Shown here: one piece after another, positions 1-10,852 of the stretch
Position numbering within the stretch: the first letter of the stretch is position 1
Layout of the letters: every line of letters begins with the position of its first letter
Assembly: GCA_946122785.1 (NCBI GenBank)
Contig: CAMGYJ010000004.1
Location: 19,490,150 to 19,554,149 of the forward strand
DNA: 64,000 nt
Origin: Linum tenue
Lineage: Eukaryota; Streptophyta; Magnoliopsida; Malpighiales; Linaceae
Direction: 5' to 3'
Program-made: the position numbers and the translations under genes
Notes under the pieces: model-generated
Told to the model about the DNA's origin: nothing
Seen by the model: the letters and a program-made list of their open reading frames with translations, nothing else
Databases searched by the model: none

Positions 1-1702
1 AAGACACTGGGGAGGGACCCCAAACATAAAAAAACACAATATCAAAGGGACGACAACTACTCAAACTAGAGGTTGAAAATGGCAGTTTGTGGCTCTTATT
101 GACTAAACATGACTCGCATGAGGAAATGGAGGAAACATATGTTACGGGAAGAGCATTGGTGCGGAGCACACAAGAAAGCAGTTTGGAGTGCGGATGGCCA
201 AGGCAGGAATTCCAAGTTGTGGAAGATGTTTTGGTGGAGAAGAGGGCTAATCGAAGTGGCATATCTGTCCTCGGTAGCTCGTAGACATCGCTCTTATTCT
301 GGCCTTGCAGCAGCGCCCCCGTGCTTAGATCCTTCACGACAAAACAATCAGAAAAGAATTCAACAGAAACCAGGTTAGACCGACATAGCTTAGCCAAAGA
401 GATAAGTCGTTGTTTGATGGATGCCACACATAAGATTTCGTGTAAGGATAAAGAAGCATCAGAACTAGAAAGACAAGATGAGCCAATGTGTGAAATTTTG
501 AGACCTATGCCATCACCAACAAGCACCTCGTCCGGGCCAGTGTAATCGGAGTAGATAGATAGATTGCCCAGATCGGGAGTCATGTGGTTTGTTGCAGCGG
601 AATCCATAAGCTAGCCTGAGGAAGAAGCAGAAAATCGAGAGGAATGGTGTGCCTGGGGACATCCTTTGATGCGGTAGCAGTCCTTTGCACTGTGACTGAC
701 CTTTTCACAGAACTGACACACAATACACGTGTGTCGGGGAGAAGACTGCTGCTAATGAACTGGCGGCAGGAAGGGTGGAGCACCTAGAACTCCTAATTGA
801 CAAGAAGACGTGGCTGGAAATGAACCACGAGAACGGGGGGGATGAAGTTCCATGAGCATACGGACGAGAACCGAGCTGTGACACAAAGGTAGTGGTGACT
901 GCAACCTCTAATTGAGCATGAACAGTAGCCACGTCCGCTTCAAATTCAACCAGTTTGTCATGAAGATCTTCAATAGAAATAATGGAGTCCCGAGCCCGAA
1001 TTGTTGCAACAAACTCATGGTACTCAAGACCTAAGCCACGAAGAACATGAATGATGAGGTCTTTGTTGGGTACAGGTGTTTGAACAAGAGCAAGTTCAAC
1101 TGCAATGATGCGCATGACCTACAACTAGGTAGAAACAGAACGATCTCCTTTGCGTTCCTTAGTGAGATTGTCCTTGAGACTCATCATTCTAGACCGAGAA
1201 TTGTTAGCACAAAGACGATTTAGAATCGACCATGCTTCAAAAGATGTGGCAACATCAGAGATATAGGGAGAGACAACATCGAAGACAGAGGCAAGAAGGG
1301 CATGAAGAAGGAGCTTGTCTTGCCTATACCAGTACCGATATGCGGGGTTGAGCTGAGTTGTACCATCAGTTTTGGTGATATTGCAAGGTGGAGCTGGGAA
1401 GGAGCCGTCCATGAATCGCAGCAGATCAAGACCAATTAGCAGTGACAGAAGCTGCGTTCTCCAAATTGGGAAGTTGGACTCGGTGAGTTTTGTAGGAAGT
1501 TGAGAGATAGGATTGAGAGAGATCATCTGGTTCTCGGAGGTAGCAACAGAGCGAACGGCTATGCCGGAGTTGGACTAGTCGTCAGTAGACATGTTTGAGG
1601 AAAGAAAGAAGGAACTCAGAGAGAATATGAACAGACGGCAAACAGAAGGGAAAGAGAAGAAAGATATTAGGTTTAAGGGATCAGATTTGCTATAATACCA
1701 TG
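1..1702 (-). mobile_element. Degenerate Copia retrotransposon, gag to pre-integrase, running off the left edge
   Basis: Reading leftward on the minus strand, a gag begins at an ATG at 1592-1590 and is broken at codon 6 by TAG (1575-1577). Frame then stays open over 1526-1125 with the Copia gag pattern (LTESNFPIWRTQ, then SFEAWSILNRL), is broken by two stops near 1118-1124, and continues at 1115-705. A one-frame shift later there is a CCHC zinc knuckle (C-QF-C-EKVS-H-SAKD-C, about 677-720). Next comes a protease-like segment DSAATNHMTPDL near 600, where the usual DSGA triad reads DSAA, and a GAG-pre-integrase segment (SCLGHPHSKLL) near 190. Integrase and reverse transcriptase would lie outside the window. 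The several stops and shifts mean the copy is dead. Family assignment is from the gag, zinc knuckle and pre-integrase order; lineage is not resolved. Confidence 0.85.
1689..1700 (-). other. Probable primer-binding site of the Copia element
   Basis: On the minus strand this reads TGGTATTATAGC, close to the TGGTATCAGAGC motif complementary to the 3' end of initiator methionine tRNA used by plant Copia elements. It sits right after a sequence ending ATAACA, as expected for an LTR 3' end, and about 100 bp before the gag ATG. Confidence 0.65.
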
Positions 1703-1760
1703 TTATAAACCAGTTGGTCCCACTCAAGTTATTGGGATCAACTGGTTTATGACAGACTCG
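1701..1760 (-). repeat. 3' end of the Copia 5' LTR with a 12-bp hairpin
   Basis: The LTR abuts the primer-binding site at 1701. Just inside it, ATAAACCAGTTG (1705-1716) and CAACTGGTTTAT (1739-1750) form a perfect 12-bp inverted repeat. The outer (right) end of the LTR was not found because the 3' LTR lies outside the window, so its length is unknown. Confidence 0.5.
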
Positions 1761-2199
1761 TCATATGAAATTTTTTGTATGTATTGTAGCAAAAATCCAA
1801 TCTGTATTTTACATAATATTAAATGAATTAACACGACCAATATCAGTCATTTTATGTTCCTTTTTATGATAAAGAATTATCGTCATAAGAACATTATTGT
1901 TTGTAAACTTTGTATTGCCACGACATTCATTCCAAAATGTGGTTAGCCTCCTATAAATCGTGTGAACATAGTAGATGAGTTGACATGACACAACAAGAGA
2001 ATGACAGGTCTTCCACGAACCTAGGCCATGTAGTAGCTGAACACAGCACAATGCTCAAGTATAAGTAGAGGGCATTGGTTTGGTCTACAAGAAGACTCTT
2101 CATGCCCTCAAGGCCTCAACTAAAACCGGCACAAGATAGGGTGCATAACGAAATCTGGACCCTTCATTTAGAAAACCATATCTAAGGATTGAGAATTAA
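1761..2199. other. Non-coding stretch, probably partly Copia LTR
   Basis: No gene seen. The left part presumably belongs to the Copia LTR that begins at 1701; the only longer reading frame (1809-2051 minus) has no recognisable content. Confidence 0.4.
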
Positions 2200-2589
2200 A
2201 TATCATTTTTATTTTCTCTAGTTTTCTTAATCGACTCATATTTTCTTCGTTTTAACTCGGATTTCAAATTTTTTTGCACAGATGGAACGAGTTCGTTGTG
2301 CTCTCTACAAAACGAGATCCCTAATCAATTTTTTTGAGAAATTTTTTTTATTGCCTCTTGGTACCAATTGCATACCATATGGTATCTTCTTCGTTTTTGA
2401 AAACGTTTGCACAGAAGGAACGAGTTCATCATGATCTAGTGGATCTACAAATTTCTGGGTGAACAAATTACAGGACCAAAAAATACCACACAATACCACC
2501 CTGGTACGGGGTGGTATCTTGTGGTACACAATGTTAAAAGTCGTAAATGACAGTTAATATATTTCTACTATCATGTATGCAACCATCCT

Positions 2590-3371
2590 CAAGGGCGGAG
2601 CTAGCTTAAGGCTGGGGGGGTGCGGCCCCCTCGAGAATTTGACGATCACATGTAAATCGTATCGGATTATTCAAAAATTATGTAAAACTTAAAACTACAT
2701 ATAAAAAAGGTCGTGCAATAAATTACCACGGTTGCCTTGCCTCTGTGGCCTAGTGGATTGTTGTGTTTGAGTTGTGTATTTTTGCTGTTGTATTGTGGTA
2801 CTTTGGTTCGATTCCCACCAGCAACATTTCAGTTGCTTTTTCTCACTTTAGTTTAATTGTATTTTACAACCTAATTTCAAAGTTCAAACTAGATAAATTA
2901 AATTTTTAAGTTAATAAATTCACATTTTAAGTATATTTTTTGGTAAAAATTTGACAAAGCTAATTACTTAATTTCCATACTTCATCTTTTTAGATCCTCT
3001 AACCTAATTGCTTATAAGTTATGAATTCACATTGTTAAGAATAACTATGAATATATAACCATTTTTCTTTTTGAAAATGCTAATATGCATATACATTAAT
3101 TATTCAATGATAATAACAACGAATAACATGGTGCAAATTGAAAAGAATAAATACATTTTTGCTTGTCATTTACTATTTATTTTGAACATGTCATGGATAA
3201 AAAAATTAGTTTATAGCATATGTTTAGATCTTTTAATTTTTCTAAATATTTTTGTGTGATTATGACAAATAAATAATTTTTTCTTCATTTATACATTTAA
3301 TATTTTTATTGACAATACGTTAAAAAAAATCCCCCCCCCCCCCCGAGTTACAAATCTTAGCTCCGCCCTTG
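2590..3371. mobile_element. Non-autonomous hAT element (MITE), 782 bp with 8-bp target duplication
   Basis: The ends are inverted repeats: CAAGGGCGGAGCTA at 2590-2603 and its complement at 3358-3371. The flanks carry a perfect 8-bp duplication, ACCATCCT, at 2582-2589 and 3372-3379. An 8-bp duplication plus short CA(A/G)GG-type termini is the hAT signature. Subterminal G and C tracts (about 2623-2640; 14 Cs at 3331-3344) could pair. There is no transposase, so mobilisation would need an autonomous relative. An internal tRNA-like promoter pair is described separately. Confidence 0.88.
2746..2815 (+). other. tRNA-like box A / box B pair inside the hAT MITE
   Basis: TGGCCTAGTGG (2746-2756) matches the Pol III box A consensus TRGYNNARNNG and GGTTCGATTCC (2805-2815) matches box B exactly. 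The 48-bp gap is longer than in a typical tRNA. No acceptor stem or cloverleaf could be drawn, so this is not a functional tRNA gene; a captured tRNA or SINE head is likely. Confidence 0.5.
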
Positions 3372-3645
3372 ACCATCCTACAGTTTTTGTTTGCTCATAT
3401 CACCATGGTACGCTTTTCAAACCATATGTATTGTCTTATTTCAATACCAGTCAATACCATATGGTATATACCGGTAAAAAGGTTCAATTTTTTTGTTCAA
3501 AAAATATATCAAAGTGGATATCATTTTGAAGAGCACATTTAATTTTATTTATCTGTGCAAACAAATTTAAATTTCAACTTAAAACGAAAGAGAAATCGTC
3601 CGTTAAAGATTAAAGGAGAAAAAATAAAAAGATTTTTAAAAGAAA

Positions 3646-3977
3646 AGGATGCTGATGTCATGCTGATGTGGACGAATTACTCATGATTACTCATCGGATC
3701 TGCTCCCACTAAAACCAGCCCGCAGGTCTTAATTATCACAAACCACGTCTCTGAATATCCTTCTGACATCAGGATTCCAGAGATTTCAGTGAACCATCCA
3801 CAACAGTTTGACAAATCAGGAGAACTTTCTCTACAATTACGTGTCGCTTAAGCTTTCTATCAGACTCAGCAAAAGAAATGCCCTATCTGCCCATCTATAT
3901 GTATAAATCAAAAGTTAAAGACAATAAAGACATCATGGTGAAGCAAAGATCGACCGAATGAATGATCAGATCACAAA
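3646..3977. other. 3' flank of the USP gene
   Basis: No gene or repeat recognised. The part near 3977 is probably the 3' untranslated region of the minus-strand USP gene. Confidence 0.4.
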
Positions 3978-5638
3978 CTAGTAGTTTTTCCTCCTGGATT
4001 TCCTCCTCCTCCATCTCCACAGTATTGAGTACGGGTCGGGGCAGATTTGATAAGGAACTTTCGGCGTTGGAGTTTCAGGAACCCTGCATTCCGCCACAAA
4101 ACGGATACATTTACAACACAGTAACCACCATTTCATAAAATTATATAGTAACGAAATCCGATTAATCACGTACTCTAGCCTGCCGATCTCGATCTGGGAG
4201 AAGTCGAGGCTATGGTGGTAAGCTGAAGCATCTGATGATGACAATGGAGATGGCGTGGCTGAACTACTGGCCCGGCTGCCAACGGACCTGGGTTTCTTTG
4301 TTGCTAGCAGTGGAGGAACAGTTGGGGCTTTAATGGCGAGTACCCTGCAATTGAAGTGGTTGGCTAGATCGGTGTGGGTCATGGCCAACCTAATTCACCA
4401 CAAACCAACGAAAACTGGAATAAGCAAGGGGAAGCAAAACCAAGAGAACATGAGAGGGACAAACAAGTCCTCGTGTCAGTCACAGTCAATAGCGTGCCTA
4501 TGCTGCGAATTAACTGTTGATGGTATCTACACTTGTTTCCACATCACCTCAATCATTAATCTGTAATTAACTGTTGATGTATAATTAATTTGGAAACTGA
4601 AATGGTATCATGAATACCAATACAGCAACTAACTAACTACACATGGAATGAAAGCGGCGGCAGCCATGGCTGTACTGCGGGTCACTGCCACTCTCTGTCT
4701 CGCATTAAAGCAAGGACTACGCAATTTCACCTCGCATGGGTCACACGTGAACGACCAATTGAGAATTGCATCAACAAGCCGCCACCTTTGAATTCCCATT
4801 GTTTCGAATCCGAACTATTGAAACGATCCAATAGTCATTACAATGTTGTTTCTCTGCTTCTAATCCGTCTGTTAAAAATTTCATCGAAATCTACAATTAA
4901 ATGGCCGAAAATCATCCAGCTATGTTAATTAAGAATCAGCCACGAATTAAGAAGCAGGAAACTTCGTACCCACTTCCTCAAACAGTACCTAAACCTCATC
5001 TGCCACGTTGACCAAACCCCAGATTAGAACTAAGAGACCACCACAGCCTAAATTATTAAGATTTTCCCATCTGGGTTTCAAAAATTAGAGAGCCAGGAAG
5101 CCGGGGAATTAATCTGGAGATCTTACCTGTAAAGAAAGCTGCGATCATGGAGGCCAACAACAAGAATAGAGGCACCAATCTCTCTAATGACATCACCGAT
5201 CTTTCCAGCTTCATCGTCCCCTTCAGTCACAATCATCTCCACATTCGTCTGCAAGATCATCAAACACCATGAGAGAAAAATATTCCTCACACCCAATTTC
5301 CTGAAATGATTTTTTTTTTACATTCCCCTACTCTCACAGACATTAATTCGAACAGGATAAGTGCAGAAAGTGGGGAACATTTTTTTTTTTCTTCTTACAT
5401 TGAAGAAGTTGGAGTTGCAGATGTCCTTGAAAGAGAGGGCCAGCTGGAATCCTTCGAGGCGGAGAAACCGCATCTTCTTCTTCCTCGAGCTCCTGGAGCC
5501 GCCCATCGGCCGGGGGCTGAAAACGTGGAGCAGAGTCAAGATGTCGCCATGGCGGATGAAATTGTGGAGCGCCCACCGGAGAGCGGTTCTTGCTGCATCA
5601 ACATCTTCCACCACCACCACGATTCTCCGCACATCCAT
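3978..5638 (-). CDS. Universal stress protein (USP)-like, adenine-nucleotide alpha-hydrolase fold
   Basis: Minus-strand gene with four hand-built exons: 5399-5638, 5127-5248, 4174-4389 and 3978-4083 (684 nt, 227 aa). All introns are GT/AG and the phases join without stops. The protein starts MDVRRIVVVVEDVDAARTAL, the first beta strand and nucleotide-binding region of the USP fold. Exon 2 encodes a second strand/helix unit ending ILVVGLHDRSFLY. Exon 3 continues RLAMTHTDLANHFNCRVLAIK, and the tail ends PYQICPDPYSILW followed by a basic stretch (RRRKSRRKNY). This tail is shared by a plant USP-like subfamily related to Arabidopsis At3g03290/At5g17390, recalled rather than searched. USP proteins bind ATP or AMP and act in stress signalling; the role of this member is unknown. 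A Lys/Arg-rich loop (SRSSRKKKMRF) sits near residues 49-59. Confidence 0.85.
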
Positions 5639-6003
5639 CCACTGCCGCGCCTAACCCCGCCCTCCCGCCCAAATTTTCAGCTGCGGAGGGTCATTTCTTC
5701 TCCCCTGTTTTCTCTGTTTCTTTTCTTCGGCGGAGGAAGGGGAGAGAGTGCGGGCGCAGTTTGTGTTGGGTTGGGCGTAATGAACTTTGTTTGCTTGCTG
5801 GCTTTTGTGCGGTTCGGGTTGTTATTGAATTTTTGTGCGCTCTCTCGTTTATTTTAGTAATTTCTTGTATAGTTTTTATTTTGTCAATTACAAAATGAAC
5901 TTTGGCTCAATAGCAAATCAGTCACTAGACATTCATGTTTAACAATTTTGTACCTAAAGTTTGAACTAACTAAACATTACAATCACCATATTTATCTTTG
6001 TTT
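5639..6003. other. USP promoter side and spacer
   Basis: Upstream flank of the minus-strand USP gene. It is first GC- and pyrimidine-rich, then AT-rich towards the Mutator-like element. No TATA box was identified with confidence. Confidence 0.35.
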
Positions 6004-6012
6004 GACGTATGG

Positions 6013-6945
6013 GGAAAAAATACCAAAGTACACATGTTCTTAAAAAAAATTCTCCAAATGCACACGTTTTATGAAATATTCCTAATCTACACATGTTTGG
6101 GCTTCACTGCAGCCGTCAGATGCGATGAACAGTATCACCGCAGCCGTCAAATGCGGTAAACGCTTCAACCCAATGATCGAACGCGGTGAATATAAACTGG
6201 CCATTCACCGCTGGTGTCCGATGCGGTGATGGCCTGATTAGTTAATTAGCTGGGCTACTTAATTGGAGGCGAAATAATGAGAGACGAAAGCTTGAGAAAA
6301 GCCGCCAAAGAATAAATAGTGTATGCGACGACCGGAGAAATGAAATTCAAGCTCGGATGATTTGGGGGGAAAATCCATGGGTTGGTATCAGATCCCTGGC
6401 CGATTTTGCGTTGTCGTTGTCGTCGTCGCCGACGAGACACTCCGCGATGCAAGTGTTGCGGAGGCGCTGCCCGGCTTCTTCTTCTTACCACCACCCCCAC
6501 GCCCTGTTGTTGATTCAAGTGCCGCTATTTGGGAAAGGAATGGGAACCTCTAGATGGATGGATGGGTTGGAGGGTCAGATTGGTATTCCTTTCTCTATCT
6601 CTCTTCTCGGACCATCTCGTTAGGTTGACGGGAGGAGGATTAATGGCGCAAATCAAACAAGTTTTTGGCTGTTACTACCAATCATGGGTCTGCGTATTTA
6701 TTGTGTATTTTATCAAGTAATTAGGCCATCACCGCATGGGACACCAGCGGTGAATGGCCAGTTTACATTCACCGTGTTTGATCATTGCGGTGAAGCGTTC
6801 ACCGCGTTTGACGACTGCGGTGATACTGTTCACCGCGTCTGACGGCCACAGTGAAACCCAAACATGTGTAGATTTGAAATATTTCATAAAACGTATGTAT
6901 TTAGATAAATTTTTTTAAGAACGTGTATACTTTGGGATTTTTTCC
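6013..6945. mobile_element. Mutator-like TIR element with GC-rich cargo (Pack-MULE candidate), 933 bp
   Basis: Long terminal inverted repeats of about 220 bp run inward from GGAAAAAATACCAAAG on the left and CTTTGGGATTTTTTCC on the right, both passing through AATCTACACATGTTTGGG or its complement. Flanks are GACGTATGG (6004-6012) and GACTTATGG (6946-6954), a 9-bp duplication with one mismatch, the Mutator hallmark. Each arm contains short iterated GCGGTGAA/TTCACCGC motifs. Between the arms (about 6245-6715) lies unrelated, more GC-rich sequence with open frames such as 6362-6553 plus (ADETLRDASVAEALPG) and 6255-6518 minus. It looks like captured gene sequence, but the donor was not recognised. 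A second element with the same termini is at 52500-53431. Confidence 0.75.
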
Positions 6946-6954
6946 GACTTATGG

Positions 6955-8865
6955 TCTACTTTGTCAAAATTAGTGTGTCAATTTACAAAAATTAATGGTT
7001 AATCGGTTATAATGTAAGAACATGCGGCTATAATCATGTATCATGGAAGTTGGCTCACATATTGCAAGTCCTTTTTTTTTAATTCAATAAACCCTTCAAA
7101 CTCATATGAAAAGAAGATATTCAATTGCTCATTTTAACTCATATTCAATTTAACCCAAACTTATAACCTGATTATGTTCCCACCCAGGTGAGCTAACCTA
7201 ATGACTCCCTTGCCACTCGTATTGAATTGATTTGTAAAAAAAAAAAAAAGAATCTGATGAATTCGTTGAATTTTAGTGCCTCAAAGGCAATATGCAACAT
7301 TTTTCAACGGCAGTTGAAAATATTATGCATGGAATTGGACCCCTAAAACCCTTATCGTATCAGTTTTACCCATAGCTACAAGATGGATGTCAGCTCCAAC
7401 CGCAGTGATGTTTCGTTGAGATTTCTCATGATCACAACACATTGAGTATATATCCAATAACATTTACCAAACAAAACAAAAAAGATTGTCTTGTAATTCG
7501 CAGTTTGTTAGAACATCAGACCTACGAACAAACAAAATTGGTAAAACACTAGAAATGTTTCAGTTAAGTCGCACCTAAACAAACACATTCTTCAGTAACT
7601 TACACACTAACACACATGCCGAATCCAGTTGGTTTTCCCAAACTTCTTAATTTGTGTCACTTGTAATCATTTTAACCAAATCCATAACATAGCATTCCAA
7701 AGAAGGACCAAACCGACCCTCTACAAGGTTTACGTTGTATCTTCTTTGTTATTAATATTGACATACAATACGATGATATGAACTATTCGCACAAAAAATA
7801 TCACACTAACTGTTTGTTTGTACGAGTGATTCCAAAACCGTTGAGGACAAAATCGTCTAAAACTCAAAACTTGTAACCAATCTATCAGTGTCCATAAATT
7901 TTAGTGACCCGGTCTGCGTAATTATAATTTATTTTTCCTTTTATTGGCTGTGTATGTACTTTGTTATTTTGTTTTTCCGGTTTCAGGGCACTTGGTCTTT
8001 ATCTGTTTTGTTTATCCGTATGCTGTCTGTTTATCCATAGAATAGAAGGCGTGAATCGGACAGGTGGAGCTCAGCTGATTGGGTTCGGTTTGATTAGGTT
8101 TGAATTGCCAATTTTGTAATCTGCAGAGATGACGCCATGCATACAAAATGCAGAGGCAGTGGACGGTTTTTGCTTCATACTTTTTCTCCCCTCAGCCAGT
8201 TGTTTAAAGTTGATGATCTCATATGTTGCGGGATTATCAATAACACAAAACGTCATGAATTTTGCATAGAAAGATCCCCCGCTTAAAAAATCGAATAAAT
8301 TTATGTGCTCTGCTTTGTGAATGGGTTCCCGAATATGATTTGTCTCCCTGACATAGAGATCGATGAATTCCTCTTGTTAATTGCTACCCTTACATTAACT
8401 AATCAGTTATTTTATCTTCAATCCGCTCCTATATATGGTATTTGTGTGTTATTTGGAAAAAAGTGTGACGGTGAATTTATCTTGTTAGGACGAATTAAAA
8501 CAATGAATTATTTTTAATGAGGTATGTTGTAACATAATGAGGTGAAACCGTGAAAGTGGAGGAAGGAATGAGTTATTTTCTAAATAAGAGGGATATTAGC
8601 TATTTAGAATAACTCATTTTTTTCAGCTATTTGGAAATAATACGGATTAAAAAAAACCTATCAGTGCACTTGATTGCCAAACAAGTTATTCTATTCCAAC
8701 TGGGTCAAAATAACTCACTAGAGAATCATCTAAATGAACCTAGAAAAATGAGTACTTGACTTGCAAATGTCACATTGTTCATAGGGCCAAAGTAGCACAT
8801 AAATAAATTAATGAAAGGAAAGCTAGATTGGATAGTTAGGTTTCATTTTTATTATTTTCTTCTAC
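6955..8865. other. AT-rich intergenic stretch, no gene seen
   Basis: No supported gene. Reading frames at 8071-8256 minus and 8305-8517 plus have no recognisable composition. The missing N-terminal exons of the hAT-derived gene were looked for here and not found. Confidence 0.5.
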
Positions 8866-10394
8866 ATGAGCGTAACGTGCCATTGGATCGATGAGCATTG
8901 GTGCTTTCATAAGGTTCTACTCGATATATGCCGCGTACCTTACCCTTTTGGAGGTTCTGAGATGTACCAGTGCCTGACCAAGGTTCTCAAGATGTATGGA
9001 CTGGAGGACAGGGTGTTATCTTGTACTCATGATAATAGCGAGACAGCCGTTCATGCGTGTCATGTGCTGAAGGATGACTTGGATGGCCTTAAAGCAGGGC
9101 CGTTTTGCTATATTCCTTGTGCTGCTCGCAGTTTGAATATGATTATTGATGATGGGTTGAGGACGACAAAACCATTGATCTCTAGGGTACGGGAGCTTGT
9201 GCTGGAGATGAATTCATCGGTTGAGATGTTGGATGATTTTGTTCAGTTGAACTCCGCGTACCAGGAAGGCAGCAGTTGGAAGTTTCCTCTTGAAACTTCA
9301 ACAAGATGGAGCGGGAATTACCAGATGCTTGATCTTGTGCGGAAGGTATTAGCGTAGAATCAGACTATACTCTGTTGTGTAAATTCGTAGAAGTGTAACC
9401 TTTTTAGGAGTTGACTCAAATACACTAACTCGTAATCGTACCTCTGTATATTATAATGCAGGCTGGTAAATCTGTGGACGGTGTCATGAGGAAGTACGAA
9501 GAAGTTTTAGGCAACAGGATGACATTAGGTTCTACAGAGAAGAATGCAATCAGTGTTGTTCACGGATTTCTGGAGCCCTTCCACAAGACAACAAACGACA
9601 TATGCACAAACAAGTTCCTCACAGTTGGTTTAGTTCTCTTCTTCATGGACCACATTTCTGAGACGATCAGCATGTGCAGAGAATCTCGCCACTCTCCAGA
9701 ATGGTTCAAAACTGTGGCAGAAGATATGGCCAAGAAGGCCAGAAGTTACAGCACCCAAGTCTGCAACTTATTCACCTACATGACTGCAATCCTTGACCCG
9801 CGTATAAAAACTGAGCTCATCCCCGGGAGCCTCAGCTCGGGAGGTTACTTAGAAGAAGCAAGAGCACACTTCGTAAGAAACTACTCCACAACCCATTTTG
9901 GCCCATCGATGGCGGGTGGGTATGGCTTGCAGTCGCAGGAGATTGAAGACGGAGGACATGCGAATGTTTCTTTTGCCGAGGAGATCGTGCGAAAGAGACG
10001 AAGAGCTAGTATGAGCAATGTGACTGACGAACTTACTCAGTACCTTACGGAGGCCCCAGCACCAATACCGACTGATGTTCTGGAGTGGTGGAAGGTGAAC
10101 AGCACACGCTACCCTCGACTCTCAGTGATGGCCCGAGATTTCCTGGCAGTGCAGCCTACCTCAGTTGCTCCCGAGGAAGTGTTCTGTGGGAAAGGTGAGG
10201 AGGTTGATAAGCAGCGGTTCTGTATGCCACATGATAGCACACAAACCGTGCTTTGTGTTAGGTCATGGATTCAGAAGGGGATCAAGTTTAAGTACAGATC
10301 AACTGAGATTGACTACGAGAGGTTGATGGAGATGGCCGTGGCTGCAGCAGCGGCAAGTAACAACGTTAGCAGTTCGGACAAGAAAGAAAACTGA
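8866..10394 (+). CDS. hAT-transposase-derived (BED/hAT-C family) gene, 5'-truncated
   Basis: Two exons, 8866-9345 and 9462-10394, join in phase 0 across a 116-bp GT/AG intron to give 470 residues. Exon 1 opens MSVTCHWIDEHW and contains the IPCAARSLNMIIDDGL and ETSTRWSGNYQML blocks of the hAT RNase H-like region. Exon 2 carries FHKTTNDICTNKFLTVGLVL, YMTAILDPRIK and the C-terminal hAT dimerisation domain, DVLEWWKVNSTRYPRLSVMA then SVAPEEVF, near residues 380-440. From memory it closely resembles the conserved plant gene represented by Arabidopsis At1g18560, considered host-domesticated. The zinc-finger BED and first catalytic part are missing, and no upstream exon was found within 3 kb. It is therefore either a truncated copy or a gene using an internal start. 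The exon itself may begin at an AG near 8868-8869. No TIRs of its own were seen. Confidence 0.7.
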
Positions 10395-10539
10395 TATAGG
10401 TAGGACATCAAAGAATTGAAGCTACAGACGTGATTAGCTTCCCTCATGTTGTAGACTTGTTGTAACTTGTAGACAACCAAGTTTGTCTATAGTTGTAGTA
10501 TGTAATGCTTGTACATGTGCAAATACAGTTGTTTCTAAC

Positions 10540-10545
10540 AATAAA
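10540..10545 (+). promoter_or_regulatory. Possible polyadenylation signal of the hAT-derived gene
   Basis: AATAAA lies 146 bp after the stop codon at 10392-10394, in T-rich 3' untranslated-like sequence, suggesting the truncated gene keeps its 3' end. Confidence 0.4.
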
Positions 10546-10852
10546 ATGTTAGCCCCATTTAAGGGAAATTTATTTAAAAATTATTTGGAAATCAGATTGA
10601 ACCTTCGTAACAATTTGAGAATCCAGTTACAAGGTTTAAAAGCCATCTAGAACCGTAGCTTGGGTTACCAGAAATCCCAACTCCATTCCAACACACGAAC
10701 ACAGGCCAAAAGATTATAACCACCAAAAAACTGAACTCAGACTTACAGAGGAAGCGTGGCACAGTAACATCAATAATAACTTAGTAAACAATCAGGAGTT
10801 TCCTATCCTATTCAGTCAAAACACAGTCCACGATTTTCCCAGCACTGGCGCC
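10546..10852. other. Convergent 3' flanks of the hAT-derived and eIF2B-delta genes
   Basis: About 300 bp between two genes that converge. No other feature was recognised. Confidence 0.5.

Larger units (their letters stand above)
2200..3645. mobile_element. Old inverted-repeat DNA element interrupted by a hAT MITE
   Basis: The left arm (about 2200-2530) and the right arm (about 3390-3645) are diverged inverted copies. Aligned landmarks are TTTTTATTTTCTCT against AGGAGAAAAAATAAAAA, TTTGCACAGAT against ATCTGTGCAAA, and the palindromic ATACCATATGGTAT present in both arms. The left arm also holds an internal direct duplication around GCACAGATGGAACGAG (near 2277) and GCACAGAAGGAACGAG (near 2411). 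No convincing target duplication was found, so superfamily and exact ends are open. The hAT MITE at 2590-3371 splits it and is therefore younger. Confidence 0.55.

Noticed and set aside
2730..2830. A genuine tRNA gene in the hAT element
   Set aside because: Box A and box B are 48 bp apart and no acceptor stem could be drawn; treated as tRNA-like only.
6955..8865. Upstream exons for the hAT-derived gene
   Set aside because: No frame shows a BED finger or hAT catalytic residues; only short AT-rich frames exist.
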